Counted from the stretch's first letter, positions 35,958 through 46,828 are shown. The stretch: 64,000 nt of DNA from Hyphomicrobiales bacterium (GCA_900472575.1 UCIV01000025.1:1-64000); one strand, 5' to 3'. Notes: generated from the sequence alone by a model not told the origin. Made by a program: numbers and translations.

Positions 35958-36800
35958 TCAGGGCGCGGTGCGCGCCAGGAATTCGCGGATGGCGGAAACG
36001 ACGGTCGTATTGGCTTCCACATGAACGGCATGATTGGCGTTCGGGACTTCAAGCAGCTCCGCTTTTGGAACGTGCTCGGCAATATAGCGCGAATGGTTCG
36101 GCGGGCAGATCCAGTCCTTGGCGCCGCATATCACCAGTGTCGGAACATCGATATCCTTCAACCGGTCGCGAACATCGTAGATGCGTTCGGCAAACAGCGC
36201 ATTGTGGGTTTCGGCATGCAGATGCATGGTCCGGGTGCGTTCAAGTGCAGCGTCCGGATCGAATTCTTCATAATAAAGCGGTTGAAGCGCAAGCCAGATC
36301 AGCCGCAGCTCCATGTCATCCTTCACTTTGTCGGAGAAGAGCTTTTCCAGCATGGAGACAGAAGCGCTCGGCGCCTTGTGCAGCCTTTCCTTGAAGGTGA
36401 CGAAGGCGTCATCCTCGTTGTGGTGGCTGGGAGCGGTGCCACGGAGGATGAGCCGGGACAGGCCGTGCGGGTGACGCACCGCATAGGTGAGCGCGATCAT
36501 GCCGCCGAATGAGCCGCCCTGCAAAATCATCTTCCTGTCGCCACAGAAATGCCGGCGAAAGGCTTCGAGATCGTCGGCGAACTGTTCGAAATTGTAGGGT
36601 GGCGTCAGGCTCGTTTCGCCGCATCCGCGTTGGTCATAGGCAATCAGCCGATAATTGTCGGACAGCGCCTTATAGGCATTGAACTCGCCCTTGCGGTCAC
36701 CGATGCCACGGCCACCATGGAGAGCGAAAATGACCTCGGCATCCTTGTCGCCGATGTCATCATAAACGAACGTCGCCCCGTTGAGCTTTACCGTCGGCAT
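35958..36800 (-). CDS. alpha/beta hydrolase (proline-iminopeptidase-like)
   Basis: A 280-residue enzyme: VIFALHGGRGIGDRKGEF (oxyanion region), LIAYDQRGCGETSLTPPYNFEQFADDLEAF, nucleophile MILQGGSFGGMIALTYA (Ser about residue 97), Asp in VICGAKDWICPPNHSRY, and His in PNANHAVHVEAN. The DQRGCG/GGSxGG pattern recalls prolyl iminopeptidases and related amidases. It lies 36 bases upstream of the binding-protein gene, so both are probably co-transcribed. Confidence 0.87.
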   Translation of the reverse strand: MPTVKLNGATFVYDDIGDKDAEVIFALHGGRGIGDRKGEFNAYKALSDNYRLIAYDQRGCGETSLTPPYNFEQFADDLEAFRRHFCGDRKMILQGGSFGGMIALTYAVRHPHGLSRLILRGTAPSHHNEDDAFVTFKERLHKAPSASVSMLEKLFSDKVKDDMELRLIWLALQPLYYEEFDPDAALERTRTMHLHAETHNALFAERIYDVRDRLKDIDVPTLVICGAKDWICPPNHSRYIAEHVPKAELLEVPNANHAVHVEANTTVVSAIREFLARTAP

Positions 36801-36871
36801 CCAGGCCTGTTCCCATTTTTTGCGAGGCGATTTTTACCGCCTCAGAATTATTGCAAAAATGAGAACATGAA

Positions 36872-36883
36872 ATGGCGCCAATT
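36872..36883. promoter_or_regulatory. GntR operator candidate 2
   Basis: ATGGCGCCAATT contains the perfect eight-base palindrome TGGCGCCA, 73 bases before the start of the leftward hydrolase gene. It matches the core of the palindrome at 37659-37670 in front of hyuA. This makes it a candidate site for the GntR protein encoded between the two. Confidence 0.5.
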
Positions 36884-36923
36884 TCAAACCAAATTTTTGC
36901 TTAGTTCGAGCAGGCGATAGAAA

Positions 36924-37565
36924 TCAATTCTGAATGGGTCTCGCCCCGACATGCTTTTCGGTGACGAAGCGCAGCCGCTCGGCATTCCGGGTTCGCAGGC
37001 ACTCGATCATCTCGAAATGTTCCCGGGCAGAGCGTTCCAGTTCCGCCGGGGTATTGCTGGCGCGCTGCGCAGCAAGCGGCACTCGGCGGCGCAGATCCCA
37101 GATGATTTCGACCATTACGGGGTTCTTGCAGGATGTAAGTAATTCCCGATGAAAGGCGAGATTGGCGTCGTCCTGGTCTGCAACGGTGCCGGTTTTCAAC
37201 GTCTCGGAAAACTCGCTTGCAAGATAGGACAGGCGGGCGAGGGATTCCCCGGTAATATTGGCGATCAGCTCATCTGCAATGGATTTTTCCACATGGGCGC
37301 GGGCGCTTCGAACGTTATTGGCATGGGCCTGATCGACCGAAGGAACGTAGTAGCCGCGATTGGGCAGTCGCTGGACGATCTTGCGTGACTGCAACTGCTC
37401 CAGGGCGTGGCGCAGCGTCAGCCGTGTGCATTGATAGCGCTCCTCGAGATCGATCTGTTTCAGCCACATACCGGGAGCGAGCTTGCCGCTGTAGATATCG
37501 GTTTCAATCTGCTCGATCAGTGGCCGCGTATCTTTCTCGCCGCCCGTATCAATCATCGTGTCCAT
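36924..37565 (-). CDS. GntR-family regulator (FCD subfamily)
   Basis: A 213-residue repressor. The winged HTH covers residues about 15-75 (PLIEQIETDIYSGKLAPGMWL and LTLRHALEQLQSRKIVQRLPNRGYYV), followed by the all-helical FCD ligand domain (SVDQAHANNVRSARAHVEKS, then FHRELLTSCKNP and REHFEMIECLRTRNAERL). FCD regulators commonly control catabolism of the locus they sit in and bind an acid ligand. It lies between the two divergent halves of the locus. Confidence 0.9.
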   Translation of the reverse strand: MDTMIDTGGEKDTRPLIEQIETDIYSGKLAPGMWLKQIDLEERYQCTRLTLRHALEQLQSRKIVQRLPNRGYYVPSVDQAHANNVRSARAHVEKSIADELIANITGESLARLSYLASEFSETLKTGTVADQDDANLAFHRELLTSCKNPVMVEIIWDLRRRVPLAAQRASNTPAELERSAREHFEMIECLRTRNAERLRFVTEKHVGARPIQN

Positions 37566-37658
37566 ACGCCGCTTCCTGCCTGTGCTGCCGTCCTGCTGAG
37601 GTGGGTCGGCTTGTGGTTTTTATCTTATCAGCGATTTGCTGCGTTGACACTAACCAAA

Positions 37659-37670
37659 ATTGGCGCCAAT
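37659..37670. promoter_or_regulatory. GntR operator candidate 1
   Basis: The perfect 12-base palindrome ATTGGCGCCAAT lies 41 bases before the preferred GTG start of hyuA and about 94 bases before the GntR start on the other strand. The TGGCGCCA core recurs at 36873-36880. It overlaps an alternative TTG start of hyuA. Confidence 0.55.
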
Positions 37671-37710
37671 CTTGTTGGGAATTTCAATTCCAACGGTGGT
37701 TCAGATTATC

Positions 37711-39780
37711 GTGGCACAGAGCGCAGTTTCCCGTTACCGCATCGGCGTCGACTCCGGCGGCACCTTCACCGACGTCTGCATTTTCGACGAGACGAAGCAG
37801 GAAATGTTCGTCTGGAAGGTTTCTTCCACTCCGTCCGATCCGTCCGAAGGCATCGCCAACGGTATCGTTCAGGGGCTGCAGTCGCTTCCCGAAGGCGGTG
37901 CAAGCCCGGATGCGGTGGCCTATTTCGGTCACGGCACCACGGTCGGCACCAACGCGCTGATCCAGGGGCGCGGCGCAGCCTCCGGCCTCATCACCACCGA
38001 CGGCTTCCGCGATGTGCTGGAAATCGGACGGCAGAAGCGCCCCGAACTCTATTCGCTGCAGACGGTAAAGCCGCCGCTGCTTGCCAGCCGCGACATGCGC
38101 AAGGAAGTGCGTGAACGCGTGCTTTACGACGGCACGGTCGCCATTCCGCTTCATGAGGACGACGTGCGCCAGGCGGTGCGCGAGTTGAAGGAAGCCGGCA
38201 TCAAGGCGATCGCCGTCTGCACGCTGTTCTCCTTTGTCGAGCCGGGCCACGAGAAGCGGATCCGCGAGATTGTCGAAGAGGAAATACCGGACGCATTCAT
38301 CAGCGTCTCGCACGAAATCGCTCCGGAATTCCGTGAATACGAGCGCGTTTCGACGACGGTGGTCAATGCCTATCTCGGCCCGATCATGCGCAGCTATCTC
38401 GACCGGCTGACGCCGCGTCTGGAAGCGGCGGGCGTGCATGCCGAACCGCATCTGACACAGAGCAACGGCGGCGTCATTTCCTGCGATACCGCCAAGAAGC
38501 AGCCGGTTCGTACAGTGCTGTCGGGGCCTGCCGCCGGCGTGACGGCAGCGCTGGAAATCGGCAAGGCGACCAGCAGCAGTAATCTCATCACCTTTGATAT
38601 GGGCGGCACGTCGAGTGACGTTTCGCTGATCGACAGCGGCAAGCCGCAGATGGCCAACGACATCGTCGTGCACGGCTATCCGCTGAAGGTGCCGATGCTC
38701 GACATCCATACGGTCGGCGCAGGCGGCGGCTCTATCGCCTATGTCGATAACGGCCTGCTGAAGGTTGGTCCCCGCAGTGCAGGCGCCAATCCGGGCCCGG
38801 TCTGCTACGGCCTCGGAAACGAGGAGCCGACGGTGACGGATGCCAATATCGTTCTCGGCGTCCTCAATCAGACCCATCTTCTCAACGGCCGGATGAAGAT
38901 CGACGCCGAGGCTTCAAAGCGCGCTGTCGCACGCCTTGCTGCCGATCTCGGCATCGATGTCATGGATGCGGCGCAGGGTATCATCCGCGTTGTCACCGCC
39001 AATATGGCGAAGGCGATCCGCGTCATCTCGGTCGAGCGCGGTTACGATCCGCGTGACTACACCATGCTCGCCTTCGGTGGCGCCGGCCCGATCCATGCGG
39101 CGCGCCTTGCCAAAGAGCTGGATATTCCACGCCTGATGATCCCTAAACATCCGGGCATCATGTGTGCTCTCGGCCTGCTACAGGCCGATCTGCGGACCAA
39201 CATTTCGCTCACCCGCATGGCGCCGCTCGCTTCTGCATCGCTACCGGCAATCGACGAAAGCTTCGCGCAGTTGCGCGAGCGCGCTGACGAATGGTTCGAA
39301 CAGGAGAAGATCCCCGCCAAAGACCGCCGTCTCTCGCTTGCGATGGACATGCGTTACGGTGGGCAGGGTTATGAACTGACGATCGATCGCCCCGAAGGCC
39401 TGACGGGCGAAGAGTTGCTAGACGCTATGAAGGACGGTTTCGAGCGCGCCCACATGCAGCTCTATGGTTACATCGCGGCCGAAGAACCGATCCAGATCAT
39501 CACGCTGCGTATCGAGGCGATCGGTAACGTGCCGAAGGCGGAAGTGAGCTCCTATCCAGCCGCGACCACCGACGTTAAAGCTGCCATCATCGGCGAGCGC
39601 ACCGTCTACCTGCCGGAGCTCGGCGGCTTCACGCCTTGCCCGCTTTATGACCGAACGCTGCTCGGTCCCGGCCATGTGGTTGCCGGCCCAGCGGTTGTCG
39701 AACAGATGGATTCGACCACGCTCATCCTTCCCAGCCAGTCGGCGACCGTCGACAGCCAGCTCAACCTGATCATCGAGTAA
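37711..39780 (+). CDS. hydantoinase/oxoprolinase subunit A
   Basis: A 689-residue ATP-dependent hydrolase subunit. N-terminal nucleotide-binding motif YRIGVDSGGTFTDVCIFDE, then GHGTTVGTNALIQGRG, LSGPAAGVTAALEIGK, the second phosphate loop FDMGGTSSDVSLIDSG, and IHTVGAGGGSIAYVDNG. The family (HyuA, 5-oxoprolinase OplA, acetone and acetophenone carboxylases) opens lactams or hydantoins, or carboxylates ketones, with ATP. The start is uncertain: the GTG at 37711 gives the family N-terminus, a TTG at 37660 would add 17 residues. hyuB follows after five bases. Confidence 0.92.
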   Translation: MAQSAVSRYRIGVDSGGTFTDVCIFDETKQEMFVWKVSSTPSDPSEGIANGIVQGLQSLPEGGASPDAVAYFGHGTTVGTNALIQGRGAASGLITTDGFRDVLEIGRQKRPELYSLQTVKPPLLASRDMRKEVRERVLYDGTVAIPLHEDDVRQAVRELKEAGIKAIAVCTLFSFVEPGHEKRIREIVEEEIPDAFISVSHEIAPEFREYERVSTTVVNAYLGPIMRSYLDRLTPRLEAAGVHAEPHLTQSNGGVISCDTAKKQPVRTVLSGPAAGVTAALEIGKATSSSNLITFDMGGTSSDVSLIDSGKPQMANDIVVHGYPLKVPMLDIHTVGAGGGSIAYVDNGLLKVGPRSAGANPGPVCYGLGNEEPTVTDANIVLGVLNQTHLLNGRMKIDAEASKRAVARLAADLGIDVMDAAQGIIRVVTANMAKAIRVISVERGYDPRDYTMLAFGGAGPIHAARLAKELDIPRLMIPKHPGIMCALGLLQADLRTNISLTRMAPLASASLPAIDESFAQLRERADEWFEQEKIPAKDRRLSLAMDMRYGGQGYELTIDRPEGLTGEELLDAMKDGFERAHMQLYGYIAAEEPIQIITLRIEAIGNVPKAEVSSYPAATTDVKAAIIGERTVYLPELGGFTPCPLYDRTLLGPGHVVAGPAVVEQMDSTTLILPSQSATVDSQLNLIIE

Positions 39781-39785
39781 GCGCC

Positions 39786-41447
39786 ATGAACCAGACTGTT
39801 TCACTTGAGACGAAACTGCCTGCGGTCGATCCCGTCACGACCGAAGTGATCGGTAGCGCGCTGTCGACCATCGTCGAGGAAATGGGCAAGGCCATCGTCC
39901 GTGCCGCCTATTCGACCAACATCAAGGAGCGCCAGGACTGCTCCACGGTGATCTTCGATGCTGGGGGTCGCACGCTGGCGCAGGCCGAGCGCATCCCCGT
40001 CCATCTCGGCTCGCTGCTCGGCATTGCCGAATATGTGTTGAAGCATTGCGATCTTTCGACCGTCGAGCCGGGTGACGTCTTTGTCGGCAACGACGCGCAT
40101 ACCGGCGGCGGCACGCACCTGAACGACATCGTGTTTCTTGAGCCGGTGTTCTTCGAAAGCGAACTCGTCGCCTGGGTGACGAACCTTGCCCACCACTCGG
40201 ATTTCGTCGATCGCGGCCATGCGCATATCTTCCAGGAAGGTCTGCGCATTCCGCCGATCCGGCTTTATCGCAAGGGCGTGCTGCAGCAGGACATCATGGA
40301 TCTGATCCTCTTGAACTGCCAGGTGCCGCGCGAACGTATCAACGACTTCCGTGCCCAGATGGCGGCCAACCGCCTCGGCGTGCAGCGCTATCAGGCGCTC
40401 TGCGAAAAATACGGCAAGCAGATCGTTGCGGCTGCCGGCGTCGAGGTGCTGAACTATGCCGACCGCAAGACCCGGGCCGGCATCGCCCGCATTCCCGACG
40501 GCGTCTACGAACATAGCTGCCGCTTCGACAGCAACCTTGTCGAAGAGGTCATGGACCTCAAGGTGAAGATCGAGGTGAAGGATGACGAGATCTTCTTCGA
40601 TCTCGCCGGCAACCCGGAACAGGTGCGTGCGCCGATCAACATGGTGATGACGGCAACGCTCGCGACCGTCTATTTCGCCGTAAAGGCCTTGGTCGATCCG
40701 GATATTCCGGCGAATTCCGGCTTCCATCGGGCGATCCATGTGACAGCGCCGGAAGGCACCCTGTTCAATGCCGTCGCACCGGCTGCCGTCTACAGCCGTA
40801 CCGATCCGGGCCAGCGTCTGGTCGACCTGATCTTCGCGGCACTCTCCCAGGCTATTCCCGAAGAGGTTTGCGCGGCCTGCACCGGCGGTGGACTTCTAAC
40901 CTTCAGCGGCATGCATCCGCGCACCGGCCGCTTCTATGTCTATAACGAGATGTGCGGCGGCTCGATGGGCGCGCGCGCGCATATGGATGGCCTTGATGGC
41001 GTGCAGGTCCATACGACCAATACGGCCAATATCCCGATCGAGGCGCTCGAATACGAGCATCCCGTCATGGTCGAGCGTTATGAACTCGTCGAGGATTCTG
41101 GCGGTCCGGGAAAATTCCGTGGCGGCATGACGATGCGCCGCAAGGTGAAGATCCTCGACCATACGGCAACGATTTCAGCCGGCGGCACCAACGCGGTCAT
41201 CCCGCCATGGGGTCTCTTTGGCGGGCAGGACGGTCGCACGACCAATGTCGAACTCGGCGAAGGCGTCGCTCCGCTGAAACGCCGTGCCGGTATAGTCGGC
41301 GCCGGTCAGACGGTCGCCATGGTTGCGTCTTCGGGTGGCGGTTACGGCGATCCCAAGCAACGCGACCGTGAACTGGTTCGCAAGGATCTGCGCGAAGGCC
41401 GCATCTCGGAACAGGCGGCACGCGAAATCTACGGTCTGGACGTCTGA
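39786..41447 (+). CDS. hydantoinase/oxoprolinase subunit B
   Basis: A 553-residue subunit B of the HyuAB/OplAB complex: VDPVTTEVIGSALSTIVEEMG, SGxx-free but typical AAYSTNIKERQDCSTVIFD, AQAERIPVHLGSLLG, GDVFVGNDAHTGGGTHLNDI, and the Gly-rich end RAHMDGLDGVQ plus GPGKFRGGMTMRR. It forms the obligate complex with subunit A. The stop is followed by the opine-dehydrogenase gene 76 bases on. Confidence 0.93.
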   Translation: MNQTVSLETKLPAVDPVTTEVIGSALSTIVEEMGKAIVRAAYSTNIKERQDCSTVIFDAGGRTLAQAERIPVHLGSLLGIAEYVLKHCDLSTVEPGDVFVGNDAHTGGGTHLNDIVFLEPVFFESELVAWVTNLAHHSDFVDRGHAHIFQEGLRIPPIRLYRKGVLQQDIMDLILLNCQVPRERINDFRAQMAANRLGVQRYQALCEKYGKQIVAAAGVEVLNYADRKTRAGIARIPDGVYEHSCRFDSNLVEEVMDLKVKIEVKDDEIFFDLAGNPEQVRAPINMVMTATLATVYFAVKALVDPDIPANSGFHRAIHVTAPEGTLFNAVAPAAVYSRTDPGQRLVDLIFAALSQAIPEEVCAACTGGGLLTFSGMHPRTGRFYVYNEMCGGSMGARAHMDGLDGVQVHTTNTANIPIEALEYEHPVMVERYELVEDSGGPGKFRGGMTMRRKVKILDHTATISAGGTNAVIPPWGLFGGQDGRTTNVELGEGVAPLKRRAGIVGAGQTVAMVASSGGGYGDPKQRDRELVRKDLREGRISEQAAREIYGLDV

Positions 41448-41523
41448 GGCGCGCCGGTGCGCCGGGCGAGCCCCGGTGCACCGATGCCAAGAAGCAGATG
41501 CCGATAGACAAAGGGGAACAGGC

Positions 41524-42543
41524 ATGCGCATTGGTATCGTCGGATGTGGCGGCATTGCCCTCGGCTATGCAGCAATGTTGACCGAGGAAGGGCATGATCC
41601 TGTCCTGTGGTCACCCTCGGGCAAAAGTGCCGCGGATCTGCGTGGCGCCGAACTGGAGGTGAGCGGAGTTCTGGAAACGCGGTTTTCCCCGGCCTTCGCC
41701 TGTGATCCCCAAGTGCTTGTCGAGCATGCCGAGGTCGTGATCATCGCCGTGCCGGGTTACGGGCACAAGGCGGTTATCGATGCCGTCGTTCCCTTTGCTA
41801 GGAGCGGGCAGACATTCATCGTCAGCGCCCAGCTTTCGCTGAGCGCGACCTACCTGTGGCAGCAATTGCAGGCCCGTGGAGTTTCTGCGAACGTCGTGGC
41901 CTGGGCTACCACGGCGCTGATGTCTCGTCGCTCCGGGGCAAAGAGCATTTCCATCGGCGGTGTCCGATCCAGGCTTGAGGCTGCGGTTTTGCCTGCCGGC
42001 GGCGGTGGCTCTGCAATAGCGCTCTGCAACAGTCTGTTCGGCGATCGTTTCACAGAAGTCGCCGATATCACGGCGATCGCGCTCAGCAATCTCAACCCGC
42101 CGATCCATCTCGCCAGCGCGCTCTGCAATTTCAGCCGCATCGAGAAGGCCGAATACTGGGCCAATTACGACGGCATTACCCCTTCCGTCGCCCGTATGAT
42201 CGAAGCGCTCGATGCCGAAAGACTGGCGGTCGCGGAGGCTTATGGCGTGAGGGTGCGCACAGTACATGAACACTACCATCTGACATTCGGCTTCGAGCCT
42301 GGCCAGACGCTTGCGGACATGGCTGCGGCGGTGCACGAAAAACGCAAGGGCCCACCCGGTCCGGTGACCACCGACACGCGCTTCGTGACCGAGGACGTCC
42401 CGTTTGGCATCGTGCCGGTCATCGCGCTTGCGGACAAACGCGGCGTTGCCGTGCCGTTGCACAAGGCAGGCCTCGTCGTCGTCAACGCGCTTTATGGCAG
42501 ACAATTTGAAAATGAGAATGATCTTCTTTCATGGGTAGCTTAA
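41524..42543 (+). CDS. octopine/nopaline-dehydrogenase-family protein
   Basis: A 339-residue oxidoreductase. N-terminal Rossmann motif MRIGIVGCGGIALGYAAML and the C-terminal opine dehydrogenase domain: NPPIHLASALCNFSRIEKAEYWANYDGITPSVARMIEALDAERLAVAEAYGV (catalytic His in PPIHLASALCN, by analogy to octopine and N-(1-D-carboxylethyl)-L-norvaline dehydrogenases). These enzymes reversibly form or oxidise a secondary amine between an amino acid and a keto acid. In this operon it more likely breaks down an opine-like substrate. GGGGAACAGGC precedes the ATG. Confidence 0.87.
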   Translation: MRIGIVGCGGIALGYAAMLTEEGHDPVLWSPSGKSAADLRGAELEVSGVLETRFSPAFACDPQVLVEHAEVVIIAVPGYGHKAVIDAVVPFARSGQTFIVSAQLSLSATYLWQQLQARGVSANVVAWATTALMSRRSGAKSISIGGVRSRLEAAVLPAGGGGSAIALCNSLFGDRFTEVADITAIALSNLNPPIHLASALCNFSRIEKAEYWANYDGITPSVARMIEALDAERLAVAEAYGVRVRTVHEHYHLTFGFEPGQTLADMAAAVHEKRKGPPGPVTTDTRFVTEDVPFGIVPVIALADKRGVAVPLHKAGLVVVNALYGRQFENENDLLSWVA

Positions 42544-42638
42544 CTCTCCGGTCTCGTGATTTTCTGGAAGCGCATGACGATGATTGATAACAAACAGGCC
42601 GGAACGATCTTAGCCGTCGCCCGAGCTGGAGGTCGGAT

Positions 42639-43556
42639 ATGACGCGTTACCTGCTGACCAAGCTGATTGAGGCTTTCATTGCGATCTGGGGCGTCGTGAC
42701 GATTGTATTTTTCGTCAGCCGTATTCTGGGTGATCCGGCCGTACTGCTTGTGCCCGTCGGTGCGGGCCAGCAGGAGATTGATAATCTCCGCACGGCTCTC
42801 GGCCTCGACCGGCCGCTGCTCGAGCAATATTTCCAATCGCTCTTTTCGATGTTGAAGGGTGATTTCGGCATTTCCTTCCAGCACACGCGGCCTGCACTTG
42901 ATGTCGTTCTGGAACGGATGCCGGCGACTGCTTCGCTTGCCGGCCTTGCGCTGCTCTTCGGTACCTTGATCGGGGCTGCGGCCGGCGCCATCGCGGCGCT
43001 GATGCGCGGCACCGTGGCGGAGCTGATTGTCATGGTCGCGGCATTGCTCGGTCAGGCGACCCCGACCTTCTGGCTCGGCATCATGCTGATCCTGCTGTTT
43101 TCCGTCGAGCTCGGGCTGCTTCCCACCGGCGGGTCCGGAACCTGGCTGCACTACATCCTGCCCGGCCTGACGCTTTCGGTTTTCGTGTCCGCTTCGATCG
43201 CGCGTCTCCTGCGTTCCTCGCTGCTGGACATCATGCGCGAAGACTATGTTCGCACGGCCCGCTCCAAGGGGCTGATGCCGCGCACCGTCTTCTTCTGGCA
43301 TATCGCACGCAATGCACTGATCCCGGTCGTCACGATGATCGGCATCATCGCCGGCGAATTGCTGGGCGGTTCCGTGGTGATCGAGACGGTGTTTGCATGG
43401 CCGGGTGTCGGGCGCGTCATCGTGCAGGGCATTCAGGCACAGGATTTTCCAGTCATCCAGGCCGGTGTCACGCTCGTTGCCGCCATCTTCGTTTTCGTCA
43501 ACCTTCTGGTCGATCTGCTTTACGGCGTGCTCGATCCCCGTATTCGTCGAGGCTGA
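42639..43556 (+). CDS. Dpp-type ABC transporter permease (DppB)
   Basis: A 305-residue inner-membrane permease: signature N-terminus MTRYLLTKLIEAFIAIWGVVT, five to six helices, the EAA loop DYVRTARSKGLMPRTVFFWHIARNALIP (Arg-Thr-Ala-Arg-Ser-Lys-Gly) and the end VNLLVDLLYGVLDPRI. GGAGG lies before the ATG. It forms the channel with the following permease and is served by the binding protein at 34410. The next gene starts eight bases after its stop. Confidence 0.93.
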   Translation: MTRYLLTKLIEAFIAIWGVVTIVFFVSRILGDPAVLLVPVGAGQQEIDNLRTALGLDRPLLEQYFQSLFSMLKGDFGISFQHTRPALDVVLERMPATASLAGLALLFGTLIGAAAGAIAALMRGTVAELIVMVAALLGQATPTFWLGIMLILLFSVELGLLPTGGSGTWLHYILPGLTLSVFVSASIARLLRSSLLDIMREDYVRTARSKGLMPRTVFFWHIARNALIPVVTMIGIIAGELLGGSVVIETVFAWPGVGRVIVQGIQAQDFPVIQAGVTLVAAIFVFVNLLVDLLYGVLDPRIRRG

Positions 43557-43564
43557 GCGCGGTC

Positions 43565-44422
43565 ATGAAGTCTTTCCTCTCCGCCCTTTTGAGAAGCCGT
43601 GCCGGATTGTTCGGGTTCGTCCTCGTCATGCTCTTCGTCGCAGGCGCCATTCTCGCGCCGTATCTCGGGCTGGCGTCGCCTATCCGTTCCAGCCTTACCT
43701 CGCGTATGGTGGCGCCGACATGGACCGGCCTCTTTTCTCCGGGTGCTCACCCGCTCGGCACGGATGAACTTGGCCGCGATATTCTCTCGCGCATCCTCTA
43801 TGGCAGCCGCACGACGCTGCTGATCGCGGCAGGTGCCGTCATCCTCGGCGGAGCAGTCGGAACCCTGCTCGGCATCATCGCCGGTTATTACCGCGGCATC
43901 GTTGACCGTATCCTTATGCGTGTTGTGGATATCCAGCTGGCTTTGCCGCTGATGCTGCTGGCTCTGCTGGTGGTCGCCGCGGTTGGCGCCTCGACGCAGA
44001 ACCTCGTCATCGTTCTGGCGCTGACTAGCTGGCTGCGTTACGCGCGCATTATCCGCGGCCAGGTTCTGGCACTGCGCGAACGTGAGTTCATCCTCTCCGC
44101 CCATGCGATCGGCGCCGGGACATGGCGGATCATGATCAAGCACCTGCTTCCGAATGTCATGACGCCGGTTCTGGTCATCGCGACATTGGAGCTTGCGCGC
44201 ATCATCATCATGGATGCGGCCCTGTCCTTCCTCGGGCTTGGCGTGCAGCCTCCCAGCCCGAGCTGGGGACGGATGCTGGCAGATGGCCGCGTCTATATCA
44301 CCACGGCCTGGTGGATCGTCACCTTCCCGGGCCTTGCCATTCTGCTGACCGTCCTGAGCGTGAACCTGCTCGGTGACTGGCTGCGCGACTATTTCGACCC
44401 GAAACTGAGGACTGCGCGATGA
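43565..44422 (+). CDS. Dpp-type ABC transporter permease (DppC)
   Basis: A 285-residue permease with the DppC-type N-terminal stretch (RSRAGLFGFVLVMLFVAGAILAP), the HPLGTDELGRDILSRILYGSRTTL signature, and the EAA loop EREFILSAHAIGAGTWRIMIKHLLPN. The C-terminus GDWLRDYFDPKLRTAR is typical. It is co-transcribed with the permease upstream and the ATPase genes downstream. Confidence 0.93.
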   Translation: MKSFLSALLRSRAGLFGFVLVMLFVAGAILAPYLGLASPIRSSLTSRMVAPTWTGLFSPGAHPLGTDELGRDILSRILYGSRTTLLIAAGAVILGGAVGTLLGIIAGYYRGIVDRILMRVVDIQLALPLMLLALLVVAAVGASTQNLVIVLALTSWLRYARIIRGQVLALREREFILSAHAIGAGTWRIMIKHLLPNVMTPVLVIATLELARIIIMDAALSFLGLGVQPPSPSWGRMLADGRVYITTAWWIVTFPGLAILLTVLSVNLLGDWLRDYFDPKLRTAR

Positions 44423-44473
44423 ATTCAAAGATCTTGTGCGCGTCCTTCAACTGTCTTTCGGAGCTCTGACGCC

Positions 44474-45480
<1,007 letters not shown>

Positions 45481-45484
<4 letters not shown>

Positions 45485-46413
45485 GTGTTGAGCGGACCAT
45501 GACGCCACCGCAAAAGCCTCTCGTCATCGCCAACCGTCTTTGCAAGACATTCGGTGGCGGACGCAGTCTGCTCGGCCCCTCCGCACCGGCACTGAAAGCC
45601 GTCAATGATGTCAGCTTCGAAATCTTTCCGGGCGAAACGCTTGGCCTGGTCGGAGAATCCGGTTCAGGCAAAAGCACGACGGGCCGCGTTCTACTGCAGC
45701 TTGAGGAGCCGACCAGCGGCGATATCATCTTCAAGGGGCAAAATCTCACGGGTCTCTCGAAGTCGTTGTTGAAGCCGCATCGGCGCGACATGCAGATCAT
45801 CTTTCAGGATCCCTATTCGTCGCTCAATCCGCGCATGACGGTTGGCGAGTTCGTCGCCGAACCGCTAATCGTCCACGGCGTTGCGACCAACAAGTCGGAG
45901 CGCAATGACAGGGTTGCCGCACTTTTCCGCAAGGTGGGCCTCGATCCGTCGTTCATGACGCGCTACCCGCACGAATTTTCTGGCGGTCAGCGCCAGCGCG
46001 TCTGCATCGCCCGCGGTATCGCACTCGATCCGGCCTTCATCGTTGCCGACGAACCGATCACGGCGCTCGACGTGTCTATCCAAGCGCAGATCGTCAACCT
46101 GTTTCAGGATCTGCAAGATGAGTTGGGCCTCACCTACCTGTTCATCGCTCACGATCTTTCGATGATCCGTTATCTTTGCCATCGCGTCGCCGTCATGCTG
46201 CGTGGCCGGATTGTCGAGATCGGTCCCTGCGAGGCAATTTTTGAAAACCCGCAGCATCCCTACACGCAGGCGCTTCTGTCGGCGATACCGATCCCCGATC
46301 CGAAGATCGAGCGCAATCGCCGGCCCATAGCGTTTGATGTGAATGCCAACCCTATACCCGAAGCTGCAACCTTGAGAACCGTTGGCGAGGGCCATCTTGC
46401 CCTGGTCTACTAG
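45481..46413 (+). CDS. Dpp-type ABC ATPase (DppF)
   Basis: A 310-residue ATPase: Walker A GESGSGKSTTGRVLL, Q-loop IFQDPYSSLNPRMTV, signature SGGQRQRVCIARGIA, Walker B FIVADEPITALDVSIQAQ, switch His in IAHDLSMIRYL. It overlaps DppD by four bases, implying coupled translation. It pairs with DppD to power the transporter and is the last gene of the rightward operon. Confidence 0.93.
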
Positions 46414-46635
46414 GATGGATTTCTTCAGGCATTCACGTTCTGCTCGGCGCGCGGCAGCTAGATTTTTACAGCCGTTAGTAAGAGGGCCGCTTCGAAGATT
46501 TTCATGTTTTGTCGTAGCCGGTAGCGACCCTGCGGAACTGTGTGAACCCGCACTGGGGCACTATGCCTATACGCACGATCACTGGGGCCATTACAAATCC
46601 CGTGAGCACGGGAGATAAGTCAAAAAGTGATTTCA

Positions 46636-46828
46636 TTATAGTGTTGCGCCAGCGACAGGACCGTCCGAGGCTTTCCCTTGCGAAATAGCTGGATTTTTGA
46701 AACCTGGTAGTGTGGCGACACCTACGCCTGCGAAGACTATCACGATCGCGATCAGGTGGTACGTTTGCAGAGGATCACCCAATATTACAAAACCCAAGGT
46801 CAGCGAATAGATCGGGACGGTAGCGTCG
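46636..46828 (-). pseudogene. EamA/DMT transporter, C-terminal remnant
   Basis: Reading leftward from the IS6 end, an open frame gives Ala-Asp-Ala-Thr-Val-Pro-Ile-Tyr-Ser-Leu, then TLGFVILGDPLQTYHLIAIV and IVFAGVGVATLPGF, ending at TAA 46638-46636. This is the last pair of membrane helices of an EamA-family exporter (Pro-x-x-x-x-L, Gly-Asp/Glu-x-L, then Gly-V-x-G). All upstream helices are missing, replaced by the IS6 element. The 200 bases before it (46414-46635) hold no gene. Confidence 0.6.

Noticed and set aside
36021..36512. Frame opposite the alpha/beta hydrolase gene (+)
   Set aside because: Shadow of the real minus-strand hydrolase whose catalytic motifs are all in place.
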